Counted from the first letter of the stretch, positions 1 to 8,384 are shown. The stretch is DNA of 19,978 nucleotides from an uncultured Chryseolinea sp. (GCA_946478915.1 CAMLER010000012.1:1-19978); one strand, 5' to 3'. A program made the numbers and translations. Notes: generated by a model not told the origin, from the sequence alone.

Positions 1-838
1 ATTGCTGCTCTTCGACATTGATTTCTACGTTGTACCAGTTTTCAATGATTGCGAAAGCCTCCTTAACAGTAATATTGTCGAAGTCAAGCGTGTTGTCTTT
101 CCATCCTGTAAATTTTGTGACATCAACTTCACGCGTATCAATCTGCTGCGATTCGCGGGAGATTGTTGCTTGTAGGTTGGGCGTAAGTGTGGTAGAAGCC
201 CCGTTCGGTAAAGAAACGTTTACCTTGCCTTCGACTAATGTGACCGCTGTGGATTCTGTTCCAGCAAGCACATTAAAAGAAGTACCCAAAACTCTCGTGC
301 TTGCATGGGCAGTACGAACAATAAATGGTCTCTGGGCGTCATGTACGATTTCAAAATAAGCTTCCCCATCAAGTGACACCTCGCGTTTATCATTGCTAAA
401 TTTTTACGGATATGAAATTTTAGTATTGGAATTCAGTCTGATACGCGATCCATCGGAAAGTTTGATATCCAGCTTTTGACCTTTTAGCGTACGCAGTTCC
501 TTAAGTTTTACGGCTAGCGGTGGCGTTGAACGTTGCTGATTTCGTTCCAACCTACCATATATAAAATAGGAGGCAACAAGAAAAAAAGAAATCATTGCCG
601 CAACGCGAATCCAAACCGTAGCTGTGGGTTTGGCGAGAATCCTCTTCTTTTCGCCAGCCGAAATCAAAATATTATGAAGGATCTCTCCTTTGATTTCTTC
701 ATTTACCAATTCAATATCGCCATCTTGATTGCGATATGAATCGAAGAATTGATCCAATAATTTAACTTCATCCGGCGACGCATTGCCTTGAAGGTACTTG
801 TCTAAAAGTACCTCAAAATCCTCTTTACTCATTTTCAT
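1..838 (-). pseudogene. FecR-family anti-sigma factor, interrupted by an in-frame stop, 3' end beyond the window
   Basis: This is the FecR-type transmembrane anti-sigma factor that would control the adjacent ECF sigma factor. Residues 1-144 read normally: an N-terminal cytoplasmic region (about 1-70, helical, 'DKYLQGNASPDEVKLLDQFF'), one membrane segment (about 77-95), then the start of the periplasmic FecR domain ending '...LNSNTKISYP'. A TAA at 404-406 follows. Downstream the same frame continues without another stop to the window edge, with typical FecR signatures: 'REVSLDGEAYFEI', 'RPFIVRT', 'VLGTSFNV', 'LVEGKV', 'FTGWKDNTLDFDN'. No Met codon occurs in the roughly 134 codons after the stop, so normal ATG restart is not available. 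Family members usually have Glu or Lys at this spot (YP-E/K-KFS, from memory), so GAA or AAA to TAA is the simplest origin. The start is ATG at 838 or the Met two codons later. The gene lies 77 bp downstream of the sigma gene. It may be a true nonsense allele, a sequencing error, or readthrough. Confidence 0.85.
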
Positions 839-915
839 GTACCTATTAGTTGCACACGATTGAAATATCCCCTATGAGTAAAAAAAAACTTTTTTGAAGG
901 CGGTAAGAATGTGGC

Positions 916-1482
916 TTAAAGGCCGGTAAAAAAGATGACAAGGGCTAGCTTGTCGACCGAGGTGTGCAGTATCTTCAATGCTTTCGTAATCTGATTCTCT
1001 ACAGTTTTGCTTGAGATTTTCAATCTCGATGCAATTTCCCGATTGGGTAGACATTCAAATCTGCTTAAATAAAATACCTCGCGGCATCGCGACGGCAAAC
1101 TCGCAATGCTTTCATCAAGCTTTTCCTGTAGTTCCTTGGCATCGAACTCCTCCTCCAATTCATTTGACTCGATGATCAAATTCATCAGCTGAAGATGTTT
1201 CTGAGAAATGCGGCCGGCGCGCAAGTGCATGAAGCACCGGTATTTTACAGTTTGAAAAAGATAAGCCTGAAGATTTAAAATAGTTCGCTGGTCAGCCTTT
1301 TCAAACAACATAATAAACGCATCCTGTATTACATCCTTGGCAAGCTCAGCATCGTTAAGAATCCTGATCGCAGTGTTATACATCGGAGAAAAAAACCGAT
1401 CGTAGATAATTGAAAACGCATGACGATCTCCGGTTTTTAACAGATCAAGAAGTTCTCTATCAGTTCTGTCGGAAGGGTTCAT
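916..1482 (-). CDS. RNA polymerase ECF sigma-70 factor, Bacteroides expansion (FecI) type
   Basis: An ECF sigma factor of about 188 residues that recruits RNA polymerase to a small regulon, usually a neighbouring SusC/SusD or TonB-dependent receptor operon. Region 2 is clear ('LLDLLKTGDRHAFSIIYDRF', 'DAELAKDVIQDAFIMLFEKA'). Region 4 contains 'SLPSRCREVFYLSR' followed by the helix-turn-helix 'NREIASRLKISSKTVENQI'. I chose the ATG at 1480-1482. The frame is open further upstream to a TTG at 1524, but that adds 14 residues outside the family core. The gene sits just upstream of the FecR gene on the same strand, the standard sigma/anti-sigma arrangement. No strong Shine-Dalgarno is visible, which is normal for Bacteroidota. 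The target operon is expected left of the window, beyond FecR, but cannot be seen. Confidence 0.93.
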   Translation of the reverse strand: MNPSDRTDRELLDLLKTGDRHAFSIIYDRFFSPMYNTAIRILNDAELAKDVIQDAFIMLFEKADQRTILNLQAYLFQTVKYRCFMHLRAGRISQKHLQLMNLIIESNELEEEFDAKELQEKLDESIASLPSRCREVFYLSRFECLPNREIASRLKISSKTVENQITKALKILHTSVDKLALVIFFTGL

Positions 1483-1596
1483 ACGTTGTAAACTTAACAA
1501 AATCCGGGATTTTAAGTTTATCAACGCGGAAAAGATGATTGGCCAGAATTTTTGTGATTAATTAAAATTTGACCTTAACAACTCAGCAATGCAATC

Positions 1597-3186
1597 TTAT
1601 AAGGGACCTGCGTCGGCAATGGATGCGTCGGTTTGGCTCCGAAATTTTTCAAAATTGGCCTTGAACTCAGAGGCAAGCTGTTTCGCTTTTTTATCATAAT
1701 GGTCCTTGTCCGTCCACGTTGCACGAGGGTTCAATATTTCACTTGGTACTCCCGCGCATTCAGTTGGAATCATAAAATTAAAAACCGCATGCTTCTCTGT
1801 TTGCACGTCATCAAGTTTGCCGTTTAGCGCTGATTTAATCATGGCCCTTGTGTATGCCAGCGGAATTCTTTTGCCGGTACCATAAGAGCCTTCGGTCCAA
1901 CCTGTGTTGATCAACCAAACCCTGGTATTATGGCGTTGGATCTTTTCCCCCAACATCTTTGCGTATTTAGAAGGATGCAATGGAATAAATGGCGCGCCAA
2001 AACATGCGCTGAAGGTGCTCTGTGGCTCGACAATACCCGCTTCCGTTCCCGCGATTTTCGCCGTGTATCCGGATATGAAGTAATACATTGCCTGCTCAGA
2101 GCTAAGCTTTGCTATGGGTGGAAATATCCCCGTTGCATCGCATGTTAGAAAAAAAATATTTTCAGGAATGCCGCCCAGCGATGGCGTTGCAATCTTGTCG
2201 ATGAAGTGAATCGGATATGAAACGCGGCTGTTCTCAGTGATTGTCGAATTTGCGTAGTCAACCGTACTCGTATTTGGGAAGAATGAAACATTTTCCAGCA
2301 AAGCTCCCTTCCTGATAGCCCTATAGATTCCAGGCTCCTTTTCTTCTGTCAAGCCGATGCATTTTGCATAACAACCACCTTCAAAATTAAAAATACCGGA
2401 ATCGGTCCAACCATGTTCATCGTCACCGATCAATCTTCGATCGACGTCGGTACTCAAAGTTGTTTTTCCGGTTCCACTTAAACCGAAGAAGATAGCAGTA
2501 TCATTGACGGGTCCAATGTTTGCCGAACAATGCATACTTAACACTCCGTGTTGAACTGGCAACAAATAATTAAGAACAGTGAACACACCCTTCTTTATCT
2601 CGCCGGTATATGCACTTCCTCCAATAAGAATTATTTTTTTAGAAAAGTTTATGATGGAAAAGTTATGCTGTCTTGTGCCGTCACTTTTCGGATTGGCATA
2701 AAATCCAGGCGCCTGAATAACGGTCCATGTACCGGAAGTCCTTTTGGTTATATTCTTTTCAGGCCGCAGAAACATATTATAACAGAACAGGTTTGACCAT
2801 GGCGTTTCGTTCACAACACAAACAGGTATTGCATAGTCAGGATGCGCGCAGGCAATGCAGTCCCTGATCCAGACCGGCTTATCATGAAGGTAAGCGCAGA
2901 TCTTACGATATAGAATGTCAAAAAACTTTTCGCCAATGGGAATATTAAACTGATTCCAATGAATGGTATTTTCCGTCATAGGGTCCACTACAATAAATCT
3001 GTCTTTTGGTGAACGTCCCGTAAATTCTCCAGTAGAAATTACTAACGCTCCTGTATCGCTAAGTTCACCTTGTCCTAATTCAAGAGTTTGATCTATCAAC
3101 GCTTCGGGCGGCAATTGATAATAAACATTTTTTGCACTGATGAACGATATGATTTCATCCGTTGAAGTAGTCCGTAGATTTCGCAT
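1597..3186 (-). CDS. pckA: Phosphoenolpyruvate carboxykinase (ATP)
   Basis: This 529-residue enzyme interconverts oxaloacetate + ATP and PEP + CO2 + ADP in the cytoplasm. It is the entry to gluconeogenesis, or runs in the carboxylating direction in fermenting Bacteroidota. Length fits the ATP-dependent family. Landmarks are 'TGEFTGRSPKDRF' (about 52-64, substrate-binding Arg), the P-loop 'GLSGTGKTTLSTD' (235-247), the kinase-2-like 'IGDDEHGW' (253-260), 'ENSRVSYPIHFID' (318-330, containing the RVSYP signature) and 'ILNPRATW' near the C terminus. The ATG start at 3184-3186 places the conserved core at the expected distance. The gene is probably monocistronic: 429 bp separate it from the upstream ClC gene, and a candidate promoter with a palindromic operator lies 65-110 bp upstream. 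It ends 115 bp before the sigma factor start. All key motifs appear intact. Confidence 0.97.
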   Translation of the reverse strand: MRNLRTTSTDEIISFISAKNVYYQLPPEALIDQTLELGQGELSDTGALVISTGEFTGRSPKDRFIVVDPMTENTIHWNQFNIPIGEKFFDILYRKICAYLHDKPVWIRDCIACAHPDYAIPVCVVNETPWSNLFCYNMFLRPEKNITKRTSGTWTVIQAPGFYANPKSDGTRQHNFSIINFSKKIILIGGSAYTGEIKKGVFTVLNYLLPVQHGVLSMHCSANIGPVNDTAIFFGLSGTGKTTLSTDVDRRLIGDDEHGWTDSGIFNFEGGCYAKCIGLTEEKEPGIYRAIRKGALLENVSFFPNTSTVDYANSTITENSRVSYPIHFIDKIATPSLGGIPENIFFLTCDATGIFPPIAKLSSEQAMYYFISGYTAKIAGTEAGIVEPQSTFSACFGAPFIPLHPSKYAKMLGEKIQRHNTRVWLINTGWTEGSYGTGKRIPLAYTRAMIKSALNGKLDDVQTEKHAVFNFMIPTECAGVPSEILNPRATWTDKDHYDKKAKQLASEFKANFEKFRSQTDASIADAGPL

Positions 3187-3251
3187 AAACTAAAATTTGA
3201 TAGCTCTTTCCTAGATTCCGCGCGGTGGATTGCAAGTGACTGTTGAGAAAA

Positions 3252-3284
3252 CAAAGGTAACTAGCTTTGGAGTATTTATGCAAA
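3252..3284 (-). promoter_or_regulatory. Candidate Bacteroidota-type promoter of pckA
   Basis: Read on the minus strand, TTTG (3281-3284) is followed after 21 nt by TACCTTTG (3252-3259). The second element matches the Bacteroidota -7 consensus TAnnTTTG exactly, and the first matches the -33 element TTTG. Transcription would start a few bases after 3252, giving a leader of about 60 nt before the pckA ATG at 3186. The 21-nt gap is at the long end of usual spacing. The -33 element is part of the perfect palindrome at 3277-3294, which supports a regulated promoter. Confidence 0.6.
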
Positions 3285-3294
3285 CGTTTGCATA
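3277..3294. promoter_or_regulatory. Perfect 18-bp palindrome, probable LacI/GalR-family operator
   Basis: TATGCAAACGTTTGCATA is self-complementary over all 18 bases. The central GCAAACGTTTGC with a CG at the dyad is the classic shape of LacI/GalR-family operators such as cre-like and MalR/ScrR-type sites. It overlaps the candidate -33 element of pckA, about 91-108 bp upstream of the start codon, where a bound repressor would block polymerase. No LacI-type regulator gene is present in this window, so the protein would act in trans. The palindrome itself is read directly; the regulator family is inferred from site shape. Confidence 0.65.
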
Positions 3295-3615
3295 CAGGGG
3301 ATTAGATCATTGTCTATACAAGATATTGAATACCAATTTTTGTATTGAATCCCTCCTATATTCCAAGTGGAAATCGAACTCCCAGGGTATGTCGGTCGAA
3401 GTTTATTTCGTCTGATTTTTAAAAAAAATTTTCGACCACTCACGGTTTAATGGTGAGGTCAACTAGTAGGCTATTGATTAATCCTACTTTGTTATATTGG
3501 AAAGGAGTAGGGTAAATAGTGACGAAACTTGAAGGGACTGTTATACAATCTTCGTGATTTCGTTGTGCCTCCTTCTTCGACGTTGTGACTCGCACAAAAG
3601 TCAGACACCATCAGC

Positions 3616-5451
3616 TCAATTTCTTCTGCCAAAAATATTCTTGCCAGTTACTAATGCCCTCCGTGTCTGCCGACTGATCGAGATATGTTTTTCCATGTGA
3701 TCCTCCTCGCGAAAGCGTTGCTCAAAACTCTTCAATATATCGCCAGCACTAATCACACCGACCAATTGATGCAATTTCCTGTCTTCTATTGGGAGGACAT
3801 CCTGGCCGGTCTTAAGGATAAACTCTACTGCAAGCCGTATCGAGTTATCGCTATAAAGGGAATATGCCTTTCGCGTCAAGACTGATTCAATTGACTTTGA
3901 TTCATCTAACACAGTTTTAAACAGCCATTCTCGGTTGATGACTCCCGAGATTTCTTTTTTGTCACCCGCTTGAATCAAAAATGCATTATACGAATACGTT
4001 ATTCCGTCACCTTTTAACCAATCTTTCAGTTTTCCAACTGTCCACGACGCACTTACAGTTGGAATGTGTTTCGCCGACGAAAGAACATCCTGAATGGTGT
4101 GCATCTCGAGTACGTCCGGGTGGTAACTGTCAGGAAGCCTTATGCCGCGTCGATGAATTTTCTCCGTCATAATTGTTGTCTTCATTAAAATGAAGGAAAC
4201 CATATATGATGTTACACACCCTGCAATGAGCGGAAGCAATGTACTTTCCTGCATAGTTGTCTCCATTGCAAATACGATAGACGTCAACAGTGCTCTCGCC
4301 GCCCCCGCAAAAAGAGCCGCCATACCGACCAGCGCCGCAAGAGGTAACATGATACCTGCTTCCGGAAAATACTTTTGTCCAGCCATGCCAAGTAAGCAGC
4401 CGACCGCACTACCTATGGTCAATAATGGTGCAAGCGTCCCGCCGGACGTACCGCTCCCCAGCGCAATGGCCCAGGAAACAAACTTCCAAAAGCAAAGAGA
4501 CACGAGGACGGAAATTGAAAGCTGACCAGATAGCGCATGCGTTATATTTTCGTAGCCGACACCCATCGTATTCGGTGCGAATACTCCTATGATACCGACA
4601 GCCAAACCGCCTATTGCCGGCCACCACATCCAATGGAAGGGCAACTGCTCAAACAGATCTTCGACTTTGTAAATTGCCTTCGAAACTATTACTGACAAAA
4701 AACCTACGATTAAACCAATGGCTGCGTAGCCAACGATCGAGCCAGTGGAAACCTGGGCTACTTCAGGCATCGGAAAAGTTGGACTACTACTGAAAAGTAA
4801 AAAATGCATGCAGGCACCCGTTACACAGGCAACCATGACCGGAACAAAACTCCTGGAAGAAAATTCAAACAACAATAATTCTATGCCCAAAAGTATGGCC
4901 GCGAATGGCGTTCCAAATATGGCAGTCATCCCGGCCGTTGCTCCAGCGGCAAGCAACACTTTTCTTTCCTGCGACGTAATGTGGAGCGTCTGGCCACAAA
5001 AAGAACCAAGTGCACCTCCTGTTGCAATAATAGGTCCCTCGGCACCGAAAGGTCCACCTGTCCCGATTGAGATTGCTGAAGACAATGGTTTTAGTACCGT
5101 TATTAATGGGTGAATTTTGCTTTCGCCTTTAACAATTTTCTCCATGGCTTCGGGTATGCCGTGGCCTCTTATCGCTGGAGCACCGAATCGAGCCGTTACC
5201 CCTACAAGTAATCCTCCTATGACAGGAACAATAATTACAAACCAGCCTAACGAATTCTCTGCAGGTGAGATTTCATGAAATGAAAGGCGACCAAAGAAAG
5301 AAAGTTGAGTGAAAAAGTTAATTAGTAATACGAGGCCTTTTGCAATGAATCCTACAAGTATGGAATTGATCAACGCCAGACTTGAGACATAGAGTGTGCG
5401 ATTAATATTCCTTTTATGCTTAGTTGACTTTGCGCTAGCCGTCCGATTCAA
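3616..5451 (-). CDS. ClC-family chloride channel/transporter with C-terminal CBS domains
   Basis: A 611-residue multi-pass inner-membrane protein of the ClC family, moving Cl- with or without H+ exchange. Family motifs occur in order: 'GHGIPEAME' (96-104, the GSGIP ion-coordinating loop with His in place of the central Ser), 'GGPFGAEGP' (132-140, gating Glu E138 retained), and 'GTSGGTLAPLLTIG' (334-347, the GxFxP-like loop). At the position of the internal proton glutamate (E203 in E. coli ClC-ec1), my alignment of 'LLLFEFSSRSF' places Phe197 next to Glu196, so strict H+ coupling is uncertain. Residues from about 449 to 580 form a CBS pair, ending in a basic tail. The start must be non-ATG: TTG at 5449-5451 opens the frame, no in-frame ATG was found upstream, and the first internal Met is at residue 103, inside the conserved core. 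It is transcribed away from the gene at 5756 and is probably monocistronic. Confidence 0.92.
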   Translation of the reverse strand: MNRTASAKSTKHKRNINRTLYVSSLALINSILVGFIAKGLVLLINFFTQLSFFGRLSFHEISPAENSLGWFVIIVPVIGGLLVGVTARFGAPAIRGHGIPEAMEKIVKGESKIHPLITVLKPLSSAISIGTGGPFGAEGPIIATGGALGSFCGQTLHITSQERKVLLAAGATAGMTAIFGTPFAAILLGIELLLFEFSSRSFVPVMVACVTGACMHFLLFSSSPTFPMPEVAQVSTGSIVGYAAIGLIVGFLSVIVSKAIYKVEDLFEQLPFHWMWWPAIGGLAVGIIGVFAPNTMGVGYENITHALSGQLSISVLVSLCFWKFVSWAIALGSGTSGGTLAPLLTIGSAVGCLLGMAGQKYFPEAGIMLPLAALVGMAALFAGAARALLTSIVFAMETTMQESTLLPLIAGCVTSYMVSFILMKTTIMTEKIHRRGIRLPDSYHPDVLEMHTIQDVLSSAKHIPTVSASWTVGKLKDWLKGDGITYSYNAFLIQAGDKKEISGVINREWLFKTVLDESKSIESVLTRKAYSLYSDNSIRLAVEFILKTGQDVLPIEDRKLHQLVGVISAGDILKSFEQRFREEDHMEKHISISRQTRRALVTGKNIFGRRN

Positions 5452-5755
5452 GATTTTTATAGCTTTAAATGATGGTAACTCGCTTAAACTAAGTATAGAA
5501 CTCTGGAACTGAATTCATATAGTTTAATCGAGAAGCTGATGTATGTCTCTGAATTAATTCGCATCAAAATTCACAAATAACCAGCTATTCGACAAGGTAA
5601 AATGTGAATGATTGAGGAAACTATGTTTTGAATCTGAGCCAAAACTTGACTCGCAATTACGACTCAGCACCGCAATTCCACGACTCTGCAATTATTGTTT
5701 CGCGAATCTTCGCTGTCTTCGGATTTTTAATGGATTAACTAAATGTCTAAAGCAA
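5452..5755. other. 304-bp divergent intergenic region
   Basis: This AT-rich stretch separates the ClC gene (minus) from the exported-protein gene (plus) and should hold both promoters. I found no exact TAnnTTTG -7 box on either strand; the nearest on the plus strand is TATGTTTTG around 5622-5630, one base off and without a clear -33 partner. The plus-strand frame is open from a TTG at 5612, but the 48 codons before the ATG at 5756 look non-coding and precede a perfect signal peptide, so they are left out of the gene. Confidence 0.5.
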
Positions 5756-6571
5756 ATGAAAACAAGTGTTCTATCAATTCTAATCATAGTGCTAAATGCG
5801 AATGCCGTACTGGCGCAAAAAAGTACTACCGAATACTTGAACGGCCTACCGCGAAACTTGCATTTGATAGAGAAGCAACCACAGGTTTACAAAGTAACAG
5901 CAGATTATTTCAATGGTGATATATTTGGAAACTTTGTTAACAAGACGCGTGTAACCGGCAATTACACAAGAGGTTTTAAGAATGGAGCTGTTAAATGGAA
6001 TCGCGTAAGCATTTCAAATGGTACCACTCGCGAAGGTTCTTTTACGCATCCAATGAACCAGGACTATATGGAAAATTTTACATACAAGCCGTCTGACAAA
6101 ATGTTGGACGCAACTTCGTTTCCAAACTTTCCACCAAACAGTTTCCATTCAAAAAATTTGGTGTGGGATATGCTTGCGATTGAAAGTTTTGCCTGGGTCT
6201 ATTTTGATTCGCTTAAGCTCAATCAAATCTACCGACCAGCAAACCTCGACGATGAAATGGCGCTTGCCGGCGAAGGAACCTTTCAAAACAAAGATGTTCA
6301 TTTACTATGGACAGGCATTTCGCAGATGAATGATGAAATATGTGCACTGATTGAATACCGTACAATGGATAACCCGCTTTCCGTGGATACAGAGCAATTA
6401 AAAATAAAAGGCAGAAGTCACTATTGGGGCACCATCTGGATTTCGCTATCGGACAAACAAATTGAACATGCAACTATGTATGAAGACGTAGTAATGGACA
6501 TGCGCTTTGCAAACCAGCCAGGTCAATTGATGAATACGACAAGAATAATTCAGTTTGAAAAACTAAATTGA
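5756..6571 (+). CDS. Exported protein of unknown function, linked to a two-component system
   Basis: A 271-residue protein with a clear Sec signal peptide ('MKTSVLSILIIVLNANAVLA' then Q), so it is periplasmic, surface-exposed or secreted. I do not recognise the mature domain. It is rich in aromatic and polar residues, with features such as 'GNYTRGFKNGAVKWNRVSI', 'FPNFPPNSFHSKNLVWDML' and 'RSHYWGTIWISLSDKQIEHA', suggesting mostly beta structure. It has a single Cys and no obvious catalytic motif. The ATG at 5756 was chosen because it starts the signal peptide. It ends 5 nt before the histidine kinase ATG (or overlaps a TTG start there), so all three genes to 8384 probably form one operon. It could be a sensory accessory or target of that system, which is inference from position only. 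Confidence 0.8.
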   Translation: MKTSVLSILIIVLNANAVLAQKSTTEYLNGLPRNLHLIEKQPQVYKVTADYFNGDIFGNFVNKTRVTGNYTRGFKNGAVKWNRVSISNGTTREGSFTHPMNQDYMENFTYKPSDKMLDATSFPNFPPNSFHSKNLVWDMLAIESFAWVYFDSLKLNQIYRPANLDDEMALAGEGTFQNKDVHLLWTGISQMNDEICALIEYRTMDNPLSVDTEQLKIKGRSHYWGTIWISLSDKQIEHATMYEDVVMDMRFANQPGQLMNTTRIIQFEKLN

Positions 6572-6576
6572 GGCAG

Positions 6577-7635
6577 ATGTCTGAAAACGCTTTGCCCAAT
6601 TTCAATCTTTCTCCGAAAGTCGCATATCATCTAAAAATACTCCTTGCCGGCATTCTTATTACCGGATTCTTTAATTTATTATGGAGTGGGACGTTGGTAC
6701 CCAATACATTTCTCCTCACTTTGGCGTTTGTGGTTATCGAGCTTGAGATATTTTTAGTGATTGCACTCAGAATTTTTTCAACTGGCAGGGAAAAATTCGG
6801 GGACAATTATAAAAAGAGAATTATTACTCGACTTTCGATCTTTTACCTGATAGTACTGACCGTTGGAACGGCATTTGTCTTTCTGGCAGTTGCAATACCA
6901 ATGGTTTTTAGCGAAGGTAACTATTCCGAGATTGTAGCCGATTTCCTCTCAGATGGTCTGCAACAATTTCTACTTTCATGGCTGATATCGATTAGCATCG
7001 CGTCTGTTGCATTCTTTTACATGGAATGGAATAATGCCCTCAAAAGAGAACGAAAGTTGCGGGAAGAAAAACTTATCTTTCAATATGAGAGTCTGAAAAA
7101 CAAGGTAAACCCGCATTTTCTCTTCAATAGTTTGAATACCCTATCGTCTTTAATTCCAAGGGATCCTGAACTATCAGACAGGTTCATCACTAAGTTTTCG
7201 ACGATCTACCGTTATGTCCTCGAAAAAACGGATATGGATATGGTGGGCCTTGATGAGGAACTTAATTTTATCGAAGATTTCTTCTTCCTTCAAAAAATCC
7301 GGGATGAGGAAAAAATTAATCTGGAAGTCAATGTAAATAATCCTCATTGTTATTCGGTTATACCAGTGTCAATTCAACTTCTCGTTGAAAATGCACTGAA
7401 ACATAATGCAGCCTCACGGGAACGTCCGCTAAATATTAAAATCTACCTGGAGGATGATAACACTGTAGTTGTAGAAAACAACATCCAGAAAAAAATAAGC
7501 CTTGAGCCATCGTCAAAGGTCGGACTAAAAAATCTTAAAGAAAGAGTTTTTCTCACCATGCGGAAAGAAGTTCTTATAAACGAAGGGCCAGCAAATTTTC
7601 GCGTTAAATTACCTATTCTGAAAAAAGAGGCATGA
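6577..7635 (+). CDS. LytS/YehU-type sensor histidine kinase (His_kinase family)
   Basis: A 352-residue membrane kinase that would phosphorylate the LytTR regulator encoded next. Four hydrophobic segments (about 18-38, 43-66, 84-110 and 128-148) are followed by a short coiled linker ('LKRERKLREEKLIFQYESLK'). The phospho-acceptor motif 'NPHFLFNSLNTLSSLIP' carries His180. The catalytic domain has an N-box ('SIQLLVENALKHNA', about 265-278) and a reduced G-box ('KVGLKNLKERVF'). No periplasmic or PAS sensor domain is present, so the stimulus is probably sensed in the membrane. The ATG at 6577 was chosen; a TTG at 6568 overlapping the previous stop would add three residues and cannot be excluded. 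The stop overlaps the next start as ATGA, indicating translational coupling with the response regulator. Confidence 0.93.
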   Translation: MSENALPNFNLSPKVAYHLKILLAGILITGFFNLLWSGTLVPNTFLLTLAFVVIELEIFLVIALRIFSTGREKFGDNYKKRIITRLSIFYLIVLTVGTAFVFLAVAIPMVFSEGNYSEIVADFLSDGLQQFLLSWLISISIASVAFFYMEWNNALKRERKLREEKLIFQYESLKNKVNPHFLFNSLNTLSSLIPRDPELSDRFITKFSTIYRYVLEKTDMDMVGLDEELNFIEDFFFLQKIRDEEKINLEVNVNNPHCYSVIPVSIQLLVENALKHNAASRERPLNIKIYLEDDNTVVVENNIQKKISLEPSSKVGLKNLKERVFLTMRKEVLINEGPANFRVKLPILKKEA

Positions 7636-8384
7636 AGGTCGTTATCATAGAAGACGAAACACTGGCGGCTGAAAAACTTGAGCGGTTACTGACCGAGTTG
7701 GATATTAGTATCGAAGTCGTTAGCAAACAACAATCCGTGATTGGATCCATCAATTGGATACATTCCAACCCAACTCCGGAGTTGATCTTCATGGACATTC
7801 AACTCGATGATGGAATTTGCTTTGAAATATTCGACGCCGTAAAAATTAAAACCCCGATCATTTTTACAACTGCCTATGACAGTTACGCTATACGCGCTTT
7901 CGAAGTGAACAGTATTGACTATTTATTGAAGCCAATCGAAAAGGAATCATTAATAAGGGCTCTACAGAAATACAATTCGATTTATAAAGAAGGGTTTACT
8001 ACAAGTCAGCATATGCGTGACTTGTCTGGTGAACTAATCAAAAATTTTAAGGCGCGTTTTTTTGTAAAAACCGGTAATCACTTTCAATCCATTCCGGTGG
8101 ACGATATTCTATGTTTCTACATAATGGAACGCGCTGTCTTTTTAAAGACAGGTGGTGGCAAAAATTTCAGTTTGGATTATTCTCTTGATCAGGTTCAAAA
8201 ACTGATCGACCCGGAGAAATTTTTTCGCATCAACCGAAACTATCTTGTTCATATAAATGCAATCCAGGATATCTATAATTATTCATCTAGCCGGCTCGGA
8301 ATAAAGGTCAACCATGTGAATCATTTGGACCTTATCGTAAGCCGGGAGAAGGTGAGTGATTTCAAAAAATGGCTGGATAAATAG
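7632..8384 (+). CDS. LytTR-family response regulator
   Basis: A 250-residue cytoplasmic transcription regulator. The N-terminal receiver domain (1 to about 120) has the acidic pair E7/D8 ('VVIIEDET'), the phospho-acceptor D55 ('LIFMDIQLDDG'), T80 ('IIFTTAYDSYA') and K100 ('IDYLLKPIEKE'). The C-terminal LytTR DNA-binding domain (about 145-250) has the typical 'FFRINRNYLVHINAI' and 'VSREKVSDFKKWL' segments. It overlaps the kinase gene by ATGA at 7632-7635, so the pair is co-translated. The stop codon is followed at once by a heptamer repeat array. Possible targets are the exported protein upstream and the lipoprotein operon downstream, but no LytTR box can be named from this sequence. Confidence 0.95.
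   Translation: MKVVIIEDETLAAEKLERLLTELDISIEVVSKQQSVIGSINWIHSNPTPELIFMDIQLDDGICFEIFDAVKIKTPIIFTTAYDSYAIRAFEVNSIDYLLKPIEKESLIRALQKYNSIYKEGFTTSQHMRDLSGELIKNFKARFFVKTGNHFQSIPVDDILCFYIMERAVFLKTGGGKNFSLDYSLDQVQKLIDPEKFFRINRNYLVHINAIQDIYNYSSSRLGIKVNHVNHLDLIVSREKVSDFKKWLDK

Larger units (their letters stand above)
3187..3615. other. 429-bp intergenic region between clcA-like gene and pckA
   Basis: Both flanking genes run on the minus strand, so this stretch holds the end of the ClC transcript and the start of the pckA transcript. The pckA-proximal 110 bp carry the palindrome and the -33/-7 elements listed separately. The remainder is AT-rich with only weak hairpins: CTCAC/GTGAG with a 9-nt loop around 3440-3458, and AGTAGG/CCTACT at 3465-3488 with a 12-nt loop. 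Neither is followed by a convincing U-tract. I see no credible small gene; the 61-codon frame at 3230-3415 on the plus strand runs through the operator and lacks protein-like features. Confidence 0.6.

Noticed and set aside
18..359. 113-codon plus-strand frame at the left edge.
   Set aside because: It is antisense to the conserved periplasmic part of FecR.
4745..5113. 122-codon plus-strand frame opposite the ClC gene.
   Set aside because: It lies entirely within a well-supported transporter gene and shows no domain or signal.
5612..5755. N-terminal extension of the exported protein from a TTG at 5612.
   Set aside because: The extension lacks coding character and would bury the signal peptide that begins at 5756.
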